A stretch of 39,570 nt of DNA, from positions 1 to 39,570 of the forward strand of contig JAKQJQ010000223.1 in assembly GCA_029561105.1 (NCBI GenBank), given 5' to 3'. The position numbers and the translations under genes were made by a program. Positions 25,170 to 32,691 of the stretch are shown one piece after another; position 1 is the stretch's first letter; every line of letters starts with the position of its first letter. The DNA is from Bacteroidota bacterium (GTDB lineage: Bacteria; Bacteroidota; Bacteroidia; Flavobacteriales; Flavobacteriaceae). The notes beneath the pieces are model-generated. The model did no database searches, was not told where the DNA came from, and saw nothing but the letters and a program-made list of their open reading frames with translations.

Positions 25170-26535
25170 TTCTGTCTCTGTTGTTGTTTGGTCTGTTTCG
25201 GTTGCGGTTTCGGTTAGCGTTGTTGGGCTTACGATCTGGATTGGCAGCGTTGGGTTCACCACTGCGCGTTGCGGTCGCATTTGGTGTCGCGCCCGAATCG
25301 CCTCCGCCACGCGGGTTATTGTTCGCAGACTGGTTCTGGCTTTTGGGCTGAATCAGATTGGGATTGGGCCTTGCAGGCTGATTGCCACCCGCAGCTACAC
25401 CTTCGCCTTGCGGTTTGCGTTTCTTTTTCTTGTTCTTTTTCTTAGGCTGGTCAAAACGCGTGAGGCTTTCCTGGCCCATGGCGTTGTTGAAATCCTTTTC
25501 GGGTTCGGCTAGGGTTTCTACGGCGTAATCCTCAAGTGCCGAGACCTTGTTTTTGAGTTTGTTCTCGGCTATAATTTCCTTGACCTGCTCTATCTTGAGC
25601 AAATGCCAATGCGCATAATTGTCTGTGTAGGCAAACCACATGAGACCTTTGAAGATGTCTTGCTTCTGGCAAACGGCGGTGCCTTTTTCTGTTTGCAACT
25701 TGGTGTCGAAATCGGGGAAACCCTGTAAGGCATCCATGTAAGTGTCGAGTTCGTAATTGAGGCAGCATTTGAGTTTGCCGCATTGTCCGGCCAATTTCTG
25801 CGGATTGAGCGACAACTGTTGGTAACGCGCCGCCGATGTGTTCACGCTCCTAAAGTCGGTAAGCCAGGTAGAGCAACACAATTCGCGTCCGCACGAGCCA
25901 ATTCCGCCCAAGCGCGCCGCTTCCTGACGAAAACCAACCTGCTTCATTTCTATCCTCGTGGAGAATTCCTTTGCGAAATCCTTGATCAGTAAACGAAAAT
26001 CGATACGGTCGTTGGCGGTATAGTAAAACGTAGCTTTCGATCCGTCGCCCTGGAATTCGATGTCCGAAATCTTCATTTCGAGCTTGTGGGCAATGGCGAG
26101 TTCACGCGCGCGCACTTTCATCGGCTCTTCTTTATCCCTCGCATTAGACCAGATGTCGATGTCTTTTTGCGAGGCTTTGCGATACACTTTGGCGATATCG
26201 TTCCCGTTTGGATTCGCTCCTTTTTTCTTCATTTGGATTTTGACGAGTTCACCGGTTAGGGTTACAATGCCAATGTCGTGTCCCGGAGAAGCTTCGGTGG
26301 CTACGATGTCGCCAATGCTCAAGGTGAGTTTCTCGACGTTGCGGTAAAACTCCTTGCGGCCGTTTTTAAATCGCACCTCAATACAATCAAAAGGCGCTTC
26401 TCCCGTAGGCAAGGCCATATTAGAAAGCCAGTCAAAAATCGTTAGTTTGTTGCAGCTGTCGGTGCCGCAGCTCCCATTATTCTTACAACCCTTAGGCGCA
26501 CCGCCATCAGAAGTTGAGCAACTTGTACATGCCAT
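25153..26535 (-). CDS. ricT: RicT-like PSP1 domain protein (YaaT family)
   Basis: The start MACTSC at 26535 gives 460 residues. The N-terminus has five cysteines in the first 28 residues (Cys3, 6, 17, 23, 28). The PSP1 domain covers about 50-290 and contains GSCGRELCCSTWL (Cys215, 220, 221) and GQCGKLKCCLNYE (Cys252, 257, 258). In Bacillus the RicA/F/T complex binds Fe-S clusters and affects RNA processing by RNase Y. The last 95 residues are low complexity and basic (KKKNKKKKRKPQGEG ... NRNRNRNRPNNNRDRN), perhaps RNA-binding. The longer frame from 26622 would translate a 7-bp repeat array. gldH starts inside its 3' end. Confidence 0.9.
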   Translation of the reverse strand: MACTSCSTSDGGAPKGCKNNGSCGTDSCNKLTIFDWLSNMALPTGEAPFDCIEVRFKNGRKEFYRNVEKLTLSIGDIVATEASPGHDIGIVTLTGELVKIQMKKKGANPNGNDIAKVYRKASQKDIDIWSNARDKEEPMKVRARELAIAHKLEMKISDIEFQGDGSKATFYYTANDRIDFRLLIKDFAKEFSTRIEMKQVGFRQEAARLGGIGSCGRELCCSTWLTDFRSVNTSAARYQQLSLNPQKLAGQCGKLKCCLNYELDTYMDALQGFPDFDTKLQTEKGTAVCQKQDIFKGLMWFAYTDNYAHWHLLKIEQVKEIIAENKLKNKVSALEDYAVETLAEPEKDFNNAMGQESLTRFDQPKKKNKKKKRKPQGEGVAAGGNQPARPNPNLIQPKSQNQSANNNPRGGGDSGATPNATATRSGEPNAANPDRKPNNANRNRNRNRPNNNRDRNEPKK

Positions 26536-26601
26536 GATATAGGTAGTGCCGCGTTGGCGGCTTAAGTTCTTAAAACGTTTTGTGCGTAAAGATAGTATAA
26601 T

Positions 26602-26637
26602 AGTCGTAAAGTCAAAAGTCAAAAGCCGAAAGACTAC
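26602..26637. repeat. 7-bp repeat array upstream of ricT
   Basis: AGTC-type units start at 26602, 26610, 26617, 26624 and 26631: AGTCGTAA, AGTCAAA, AGTCAAA, AGCCGAA, AGACTAC. Same family as at the hemD-hemE junction and inside trhO. It lies in the probable 5' untranslated region of ricT. Confidence 0.7.
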
Positions 26638-26707
26638 GATAAGAAGAAAGCGGGTTTAAATTCGATGAAAAGGGGTTGTTTTAAGAGCAAGTGTACCGGC
26701 ACAAAAG

Positions 26708-26938
26708 TCAGGTTTCTTTCACCGAAATGATTTTGACCGGACATGCTTTTGCGGCCAGTTCGGCGTTAGCGGTTAAGGTGTGATCATGCGATTTCAGCGT
26801 AAAAAAACCTTTGGCATCGCGCGATTGCAACAGTACCGATTTACCATCTTTCTTAGACATCCTAAACAGTTCAGGCGACATCTCAACGCAGTAATTGCAG
26901 CCGATACACTTGTCGCGTTGCAACGTAATGACTAGCAT
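26708..26938 (-). CDS. Single-cluster [4Fe-4S] ferredoxin
   Basis: The 76-residue protein has CIGCNYC (Cys11, Cys14, Cys17) and a distant ACPV cysteine near residue 66. These four ligands fit one [4Fe-4S] cluster, the DcrA/ferredoxin type found in many bacteria. Its start overlaps the trhP stop by one base (TGATG), so the two are translated together. It is a plausible electron donor for the Fe-S enzyme TrhP, though that is inference from gene order only. Confidence 0.88.
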   Translation of the reverse strand: MLVITLQRDKCIGCNYCVEMSPELFRMSKKDGKSVLLQSRDAKGFFTLKSHDHTLTANAELAAKACPVKIISVKET

Positions 26939-28179
26939 CAGGCTTCGACGATTTTGTAAAGTTTATCAGAAAGCCTGATGCGAAAAGGAAGTTTCAACGT
27001 ACAATGGTCACCTTTGGTCGCTTTGTCAGCAATCTGGTCATTGACAAACATTTCATCGATGACCAACTCTTGCGCGCCGGTATTTGGTCCCGTGATCAGG
27101 ATTTTGTCGCCGGCTTTGATGTCGTAGGCCTCAATCTTGAACTGTCCGATGTTGGCTTTGGGGAAATAATGCGTGCCTTTGCCCACATACACTTTTTTCT
27201 GTGTGGCCAACGAGCCGGGAACAGCGCTCCATTCACCAAGTTCTTGCCCGAGGTAGTAACCAGACCAGAATCCTCGGTTGTAAACGGTGGCGAGTGCTTC
27301 CATCCAAATGGCGACTTTTTCCTTAGAGAAAGTGCCGTCGTAATAACTGTCAATCGCGTCGCGGTAGGTTTTCACAACCGTCGCCACGTATTCGGGCGCT
27401 CGGCCACGGCCTTCTATTTTTAAGACCTGTATGCCCGAATCGATGACCTGGTCAAGGAAATCAAGTGTACACAAATCTTTGGGCGACATCAGGTATTCGT
27501 TGTCTACCTCAATCTCAAAGCCACTTTCCTGGTCTATGACGGTGTATTTCTTTCTGCAATTCTGCTTGCAGGCACCGCGGTTCGCCGACGAATTGTGCGA
27601 ATGCAAACTCAGGTAACATTTGCCCGAAACGGCCATGCACAGCGCGCCGTGCCCAAAGATTTCAATCTCCACCAGATTCCCGTTTGGCCCTTTGATGTCC
27701 TCGCGGGCAATCTGCTCGGTAATGCTCTTGACTTGTCGAAGGCTGAGTTCGCGGCTCAAAACCATCGTGTCGGCAAACAGGCTGTAGAACCTAATGGTCT
27801 CGATGTTGGTGATGTTGAGCTGGGTAGAAATATGCACCTCGATCCCCAGTTGGCGCGCCATGGCGATAACCGCTTGATCTGACGCAATGACCGCGGTAAT
27901 GTTGGCGTCTTTTGCTTTGGTGAGCAAGGTTTTGACCACAGAAAGGTCATGGTCGTAAATGATGGTATTGAGCGTGAGGTAGGTGCGGATGCTTTTGTTT
28001 CCGCAGCGACGGGCAATCTCTGGCAAATCGGCGATAGTGAAATTGACGGTCGAACGCGCGCGCATGTTGAGTTGCTCGACACCAAAATAAACCGAATCGG
28101 CACCATTGTCTATCGCGGCCTGAAGCGACTCAAAGTCACCCGCAGGTGCCATGAGCTCTATCTTGTTAGTGACTGTCAT
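26938..28179 (-). CDS. trhP: Peptidase U32 family tRNA uridine-34 hydroxylation protein TrhP
   Basis: This 413-residue protein belongs to the U32 family, in the YegQ/TrhP branch that makes 5-hydroxyuridine at tRNA position 34 with prephenate. The core is a TIM barrel: ELMAPAGDFESLQAAIDNGADSVYFG (about 8-33), STQLNITN, EIEIFGHGALC and GKCYLS. Cys181, Cys188, Cys204 and Cys237 match the spacing of the four cluster-binding cysteines known from UbiU, and Cys208 is an extra one. Residues 328-413 form the U32 C-terminal beta domain. Start and stop each overlap a neighbour by one base. Assignment to TrhP rather than another U32 branch rests on length and on trhO next door. Confidence 0.88.
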   Translation of the reverse strand: MTVTNKIELMAPAGDFESLQAAIDNGADSVYFGVEQLNMRARSTVNFTIADLPEIARRCGNKSIRTYLTLNTIIYDHDLSVVKTLLTKAKDANITAVIASDQAVIAMARQLGIEVHISTQLNITNIETIRFYSLFADTMVLSRELSLRQVKSITEQIAREDIKGPNGNLVEIEIFGHGALCMAVSGKCYLSLHSHNSSANRGACKQNCRKKYTVIDQESGFEIEVDNEYLMSPKDLCTLDFLDQVIDSGIQVLKIEGRGRAPEYVATVVKTYRDAIDSYYDGTFSKEKVAIWMEALATVYNRGFWSGYYLGQELGEWSAVPGSLATQKKVYVGKGTHYFPKANIGQFKIEAYDIKAGDKILITGPNTGAQELVIDEMFVNDQIADKATKGDHCTLKLPFRIRLSDKLYKIVEA

Positions 28180-29558
28180 CAGGATATGATTTTGTAGAGT
28201 TTGTCTGAAAGGCGGATGCGGAATGGCAGTTTGAACGAAACCGTTTGGCCGGTTGTAGCGGTAGCCGACGGTGCATCATCGACAAAAAGCTCGTCCAATG
28301 TCATGGTTTGTTCGCCGGTCGTAACGCCTTTGATCAGGATTTGATCGCCGGTTTTGATCGCATCCGATTCGATATAAAACTGCCCGATTTGGGCTTTAGC
28401 AAAATAATGGATGGCTTTCCCAATCAACATTTTTTGGATTTTTGGCTCTTGCACTTTGGTTCTTTTTTCGAGCGTAGAAGTGGTTCTAACCGTTTGACTT
28501 TCGACTTTCGACTTTTGACTATTTGCCGCATTCTTATAAGTCAACACTTCAGACTTTCCTTTCTTAAATATTTTGTTGCCGTTTTTAATGCCGCGTCGGA
28601 TGGCTTTCTGCTCTTCTTCGGGCAAGTGGATGATGTCGACACAAGCCGTAGAACAGCAGCCTTCCATTGCAGTGGCGCAGTTTTCACATTGGATGAACAG
28701 CAAATGGCAGCCTTCGTTGGCGCAATTGGTATGCAAATCGCAAGGTTGGCCGCATTGGTGGCAGTTCGAGACGATATCATCTGTGATGCGTTCGCCGAGT
28801 CGGTGGTCAAAAACGAAATTCTTGCCGATGAATTTGCTTTGCAATCCTTGCTCTTTGACCTGGCGCGTGTATTCTATGATGCCGCCTTCGAGCTGGTAGA
28901 CGTTCTCGAAACCTTTGTGCTTGAAATAGGCGGACGCTTTCTCACAACGGATGCCGCCCGTACAATACATCAATAATTTTTTATCCTGTTTGTGCTCGGC
29001 AAGCTGCTCTTCGATGATGGGCAAGCTTTCGCGGAAAGTGTCCACGTCGGGTTTGATGGCGTTTGTAAAATGACCGATTTCACTTTCGTAGTGGTTGCGC
29101 ATGTCTACGACAATCGTGTTGGGATCTTCGAGCAAATCATTGAATTCCTTGGCCTTTAAATGAATCCCGATATTGGTAGGATCGAAAGAATCATCGTTGA
29201 GCCCGTCGGCGACAATCTTATCGCGCACTTTTATGGTGAGTTTGAGGAACGAAAAATCATCGTGCTCTACGGCAATGTTGAGCCTGATGCCTCGCATAAA
29301 ATCGTATTGCTCGATGGTGTCCTTGAACGCGTAGAAATGGTCGGCAGGCAAGGACAATTGCGCGTTGATGCCTTCGTGGGCCACGTAAATCCTACCCAAA
29401 ACCTCAAGTGGGTTCCAGGCCAGGAATAATTCGTTTCTGAATTGGGTGGGATTTTGGATTTGCGCATAAGCATAGAAAGACAACGTAAGGCGTTGTTTTC
29501 CGGCGTCATCGATCATGACGGCTCTTTCTTCTGCGCTCAAAGTGTTGTACAGTTGCAT
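28179..29558 (-). CDS. trhO: TrhO-type tRNA uridine-34 hydroxylase with an added U32-like C-terminal domain
   Basis: Residues 1-340 match TrhO (YceA), the rhodanese-type enzyme that makes 5-hydroxyuridine at tRNA U34 with O2. Visible parts are YVAHEGINAQLSLP (58-71), the rhodanese loop MYCTGGIRCEKASAYF with Cys199, and a Cys-rich zinc-like region (Cys266-305). TrhO normally ends near residue 350. Here a linker (341-375), partly coded by 7-bp repeats, leads to residues 376-459. These are closely similar to the last 86 residues of TrhP: both share GKxxHYFxKAxIGQF and LPFRIRLSDKLYKI. It is the first gene of the trhO-trhP-ferredoxin operon. Confidence 0.9.
   Translation of the reverse strand: MQLYNTLSAEERAVMIDDAGKQRLTLSFYAYAQIQNPTQFRNELFLAWNPLEVLGRIYVAHEGINAQLSLPADHFYAFKDTIEQYDFMRGIRLNIAVEHDDFSFLKLTIKVRDKIVADGLNDDSFDPTNIGIHLKAKEFNDLLEDPNTIVVDMRNHYESEIGHFTNAIKPDVDTFRESLPIIEEQLAEHKQDKKLLMYCTGGIRCEKASAYFKHKGFENVYQLEGGIIEYTRQVKEQGLQSKFIGKNFVFDHRLGERITDDIVSNCHQCGQPCDLHTNCANEGCHLLFIQCENCATAMEGCCSTACVDIIHLPEEEQKAIRRGIKNGNKIFKKGKSEVLTYKNAANSQKSKVESQTVRTTSTLEKRTKVQEPKIQKMLIGKAIHYFAKAQIGQFYIESDAIKTGDQILIKGVTTGEQTMTLDELFVDDAPSATATTGQTVSFKLPFRIRLSDKLYKIIS
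28493..28520. repeat. 7-bp repeat array inside trhO
   Basis: Four perfect-register units, TTTGACT, TTCGACT, TTCGACT, TTTGACT, lie within the coding region. On the coding strand they give part of NSQKSKVESQT (residues 346-356), exactly in the linker between the TrhO part and the added domain. Confidence 0.85.
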
Positions 29559-29686
29559 GCTATAAACAGTTTAAGGTGAGGAGTATTTTACTTCATACGT
29601 TTGGCCTTCGCCTGACGTGGCGCAAAAGTAACGAAAAGGATGGAAATTGCAAATGTTTGACAGCTGCTATCGTAAAACGCAAAACC

Positions 29687-29761
29687 TAGCCCTGATGACA
29701 GTGGCGTCCTTTTGTTTTTTTCTTTAAAAAACAAAAGACACAACGCACAGCAGGATTGGCT
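29687..29761. repeat. Nested palindromic intergenic element, copy B
   Basis: It starts TAGCCCTGATGACAGTGG and ends CAGCAGGATTGGCT, like the ends of copy A at 22284-22384, but lacks the GTCATTCCGACG core. In the middle CTTTTGTTTTTT (29709-29720) and AAAAAACAAAAG (29726-29737) make a perfect 12-bp hairpin with a 5-nt loop. Confidence 0.7.
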
Positions 29762-29771
29762 CCCAATAAAA

Positions 29772-29795
29772 AAGCCACAACTTTCGATGTGGCTT
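29772..29795 (-). terminator. Terminator of the bacilliredoxin gene
   Basis: AAGCCACA (29772-29779) and TGTGGCTT (29788-29795) form a perfect 8-bp stem with an 8-nt loop. On the minus strand a run of T follows, 20 nt after the stop, as in Rho-independent terminators. Confidence 0.85.
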
Positions 29796-29814
29796 GATTG
29801 GCATTTTATGCAGT

Positions 29815-30225
29815 TTAGCAAAAATCGTTGAATGCGTCTTTTAAGTTGTCGGCGATGAGCTCTGCCGGACGCCCTTCAATGTGATGGCGCTCGAGCATGT
29901 GTACCAATTCACCATCCTTGAACAACGCGATACACGGTGATGACGGCGGAAACGGGAACATTGATTGTCTCGCAGCATCTACGGCCTCTTTGTCTACACC
30001 GGCAAAAACCGTAGCCAAATGGTCTGGTTTTTTAAGGTTTTCTAAACTCATTCTGGCGCCCGGGCGTGCATTTCTGGCGGCGCAACCGCATACCGAATTC
30101 ACAACCAGTAAGGTGGTGCCCGGTTTGGCAAGCGCATTTTCTACGGCACCGGCGCTGTATAATTCTTCGAAACCCGCATCAGCCAGTTCGGCACGCATGG
30201 GGATTACCATTTCTTCTGGATACAT
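29815..30225 (-). CDS. BrxA/BrxB-type bacilliredoxin
   Basis: The 136-residue protein has a thioredoxin-like fold with the CGC motif in VVNSVCGCAARNARP (Cys46, Cys48), and the segment FPPSSPCIALFKDGELVHMLERHHIEG typical of the YphP/YqiW family. Bacilliredoxins remove bacillithiol from mixed disulfides with proteins in the cytoplasm. Its presence suggests that this organism makes bacillithiol, as many flavobacteria do. It is a single gene with its own terminator. Confidence 0.9.
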   Translation of the reverse strand: MYPEEMVIPMRAELADAGFEELYSAGAVENALAKPGTTLLVVNSVCGCAARNARPGARMSLENLKKPDHLATVFAGVDKEAVDAARQSMFPFPPSSPCIALFKDGELVHMLERHHIEGRPAELIADNLKDAFNDFC

Positions 30226-30335
30226 ATTCTTTTGCTTTAGGTTAATTTTTGAGCGGTAAAGTTACAAAGAAAAATGGGCTGCCAAGTTGGGGCAATCATA
30301 AAGATTTGTTATCGCCAACTTTTTTTGGGCGATGG

Positions 30336-32606
30336 TTACGGCAACTTGTAACGCAGCCCCAAAAATCCACGGATTCCCTGGTTGGGTGCATAAATATACG
30401 TCGTGTCGAAAGTAAGTCCAAAAGGATTCAGAGGTGTTGCCAATACCTGGCCGTTTGCGCCGTAAGCAACGTTTTTGTCAAATGGGTCCTGGCTGCGCGC
30501 AATCAGGAATGGGTTGTTTTTCATGGGTGTAAAGTCGAGCAGGTTCTTCACGCCGGTAAACAGCTCGAAATCTCTAAAACCGTGATAGGTGAACTGTATG
30601 TTTTGCAGGCTGTACCATGGCGAATCCGGGCTGCGCGGATCAAGCGCTCCCAAAAGTGGCAACTTCATTGGGCTGTAGAGGTTTCCGGTGTAATCGATAC
30701 TCAATTTGATGGCATCGATTTTATAGGAAACAGACCAGGTTCCGGTGAATTTTTCGGTGAGCAGTTGGCGTTCGCGGCGGCCGTTTTCTACGGTATAAAC
30801 ATCCATATAGGTGGCGCCTGCAATAACTTTAATACCATTGCGGAAGTTGACATCTAAGTTTGCTGTAATGCCCTGACTGATTGAATAGCCATCGAGGTTG
30901 TCGTAAATAATCTTATTGGGATCGCGGGTGTAATCGGCAATGATCTTGTTGCTGAAACGCGTATAAAAAAGCGAGGTCTCGAGATTGACGATTGTGCCGT
31001 TGCCTACATACATCTTGTTCAGGTAATTCAGGTTGGCATTTATCGTTTTTTCTGGCCGCAGCGCACTTTGGATCACCACTTCGCGCGATCCGGTGAGCGC
31101 CGCATGGTCTTCGGTAAAAAGATTCACCACACGAAAGCCCGTTCCCGCATTGAGCCGCAGGATATTGTTGTCATTAATTTTGTATTTGTGCGCGAGGCGA
31201 GGCGTTAGAATATTCCCGTGGATCGAATTGTAATCATACCGCAAACCCAAAAGCAGCAGGTGTTTTTTCCCCAGTCCGATTTCATCCTGGATGAAAATTC
31301 CGGGCAACCAAGTTTTTTTGGCGTGGTTGCGGTTTCCCGATGCAGTTGCGGGTGTATTGTCATCGTAATAAGTGTAACGCGACGCGAAGCCAGAAAGCAA
31401 ATCGTGGCGTTTGATTTTTTTGTCCCAGGTAAGTTGCACGAAACCCACTTTTTGGTTGGCGAGGTAAGCCGTTGTGCCGTATCGGCTGTCCTGGAAATGG
31501 AGGTTGCCCGAAAACGACAGCATTAATTTTTCGTAGGTCGGCATTTGGTAATTCCCGAATATTTCGCCGCGTTTGGTGTAAATACTTTCCCCGTAAATGA
31601 CATCGCCGCCGCGGTATTTTTTTCCCCAACGGATATCGCCGCCCCAACGGTCTTCGTACATGCCGCGCAGGCCGATGTTAAAAACCCTGTTGTTTTTCCT
31701 GTTGAAGCTCACTTTGTGGAAGATTGAAATCCGATCCTGTAAGCTAAGGTCGGTAAACCCATCCTTGTCATTATCGATGACCTCACTGTTCCTGAAATAG
31801 TTGACACCAATCAAGGCATCTCCGATTTTTCCCAAATGGTATTTCAGCCCCAAATCGGTGTTGGTCTCGAGCCAACTCGTCATAAGAAATTCGGCCGAAA
31901 GTTGTGGTGCGGTAAACGGCGTTTTGGTGATGATGTTGATGAGTCCGCCCATGGCTTCACTTCCGTATAAAGAAGACGCAGGGCCTTTTACGATTTCTAT
32001 TCTTTCTACGAGCGAATTGGGTATGCCCGAAAGCCCGTAAACCGTAGAAAGACTACTCACTATGGGCATGCCGTCAATAAGCACAGCGGTATAAGGGCCT
32101 TCGAGCCCGTTGATGTGGATGTCACCCGTGTTGCATACGCCACAATTGAGTTGCGGCCTTACGCCGTTGACATTTTGCAGCGCATCGAAAATATTGGGAA
32201 CCGGATTTTTTTTAAAGAATGTGGGGCTGTACACTTCTACCGGGACCGGACTTTCCATTCGCCTAACCGATTTTAAGGTTCCCGAAACCACGATTTCGTT
32301 GAGTGTGTTTGCGTTGGATTGAAGTTTCAGGTCGAGTACCACTGGGGTGTTTGCGATTCGTATGGTTCTTTCAATATTTTCGTATCCGGGCGCGTTGACA
32401 GCTAGTTGGTGGTTGCCCGTCGTTAAACTCGAAAAGGTATAATTGCCCAGGCTGTCTGTTTGGGTTTTGTATAGTCGGTCTATGACCACGAGGATTTGGC
32501 TTATCGGCCGACCATCGTGGGATATGATTCCTGAAAGCGAGATTTGGTTTTGCGAAAATCCCGTAGAGGACAGCATCATAAAATAAAAAACAAAACGATT
32601 TTTCAT
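30336..32606 (-). CDS. TonB-dependent receptor, probably for a metal or metal complex
   Basis: The start at 32606 gives 756 residues with the signal peptide MKNRFVFYFMMLSSTGFSQ; the longer frame runs back through the promoter. A carboxypeptidase-regulatory-like domain (about 22-100, ISLSGIISHDGRPIS) precedes the plug, which has the pattern LNCGVCNTGDIHINGLEG, VLIDGMP, IVKGPASSLYGSEAMGG. The 22-strand barrel ends in LGLRYKLP. The ligand is not given by sequence. The gene is divergent from an Nramp transporter, close to a metal-dependent repressor, and has a possible operator over its promoter, so iron or manganese is the best guess. It transports across the outer membrane. Confidence 0.9.
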   Translation of the reverse strand: MKNRFVFYFMMLSSTGFSQNQISLSGIISHDGRPISQILVVIDRLYKTQTDSLGNYTFSSLTTGNHQLAVNAPGYENIERTIRIANTPVVLDLKLQSNANTLNEIVVSGTLKSVRRMESPVPVEVYSPTFFKKNPVPNIFDALQNVNGVRPQLNCGVCNTGDIHINGLEGPYTAVLIDGMPIVSSLSTVYGLSGIPNSLVERIEIVKGPASSLYGSEAMGGLINIITKTPFTAPQLSAEFLMTSWLETNTDLGLKYHLGKIGDALIGVNYFRNSEVIDNDKDGFTDLSLQDRISIFHKVSFNRKNNRVFNIGLRGMYEDRWGGDIRWGKKYRGGDVIYGESIYTKRGEIFGNYQMPTYEKLMLSFSGNLHFQDSRYGTTAYLANQKVGFVQLTWDKKIKRHDLLSGFASRYTYYDDNTPATASGNRNHAKKTWLPGIFIQDEIGLGKKHLLLLGLRYDYNSIHGNILTPRLAHKYKINDNNILRLNAGTGFRVVNLFTEDHAALTGSREVVIQSALRPEKTINANLNYLNKMYVGNGTIVNLETSLFYTRFSNKIIADYTRDPNKIIYDNLDGYSISQGITANLDVNFRNGIKVIAGATYMDVYTVENGRRERQLLTEKFTGTWSVSYKIDAIKLSIDYTGNLYSPMKLPLLGALDPRSPDSPWYSLQNIQFTYHGFRDFELFTGVKNLLDFTPMKNNPFLIARSQDPFDKNVAYGANGQVLATPLNPFGLTFDTTYIYAPNQGIRGFLGLRYKLP

Positions 32607-32621
32607 TAGAGTAAATAAAAT

Positions 32622-32658
32622 TTTAGACAAAACTAAATTTTTTATTTCATTAATCAAA
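32622..32658 (-). promoter_or_regulatory. Receptor promoter with overlapping palindromic operator
   Basis: On the minus strand TTTG (32658-32655), 19 bp, TAGTTTTG (32635-32628) is an ideal Bacteroidota promoter. The palindrome TTTAG-6 nt-CTAAA (32622-32637) lies across the -7 box. It is a candidate site for the DtxR-type repressor at 34769, which is inference. Confidence 0.6.
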
Positions 32659-32668
32659 TTTCAAATTT

Positions 32669-32676
32669 TATATTTG
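32669..32676 (+). promoter_or_regulatory. Candidate -7 box of mntH
   Basis: TATATTTG fits TAnnTTTG exactly, 15 nt before the ATG at 32692. It shows that the TTG at 32674, inside this box, is not the start codon. Confidence 0.55.
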
Positions 32677-32691
32677 TTTAAAATTGGGACT

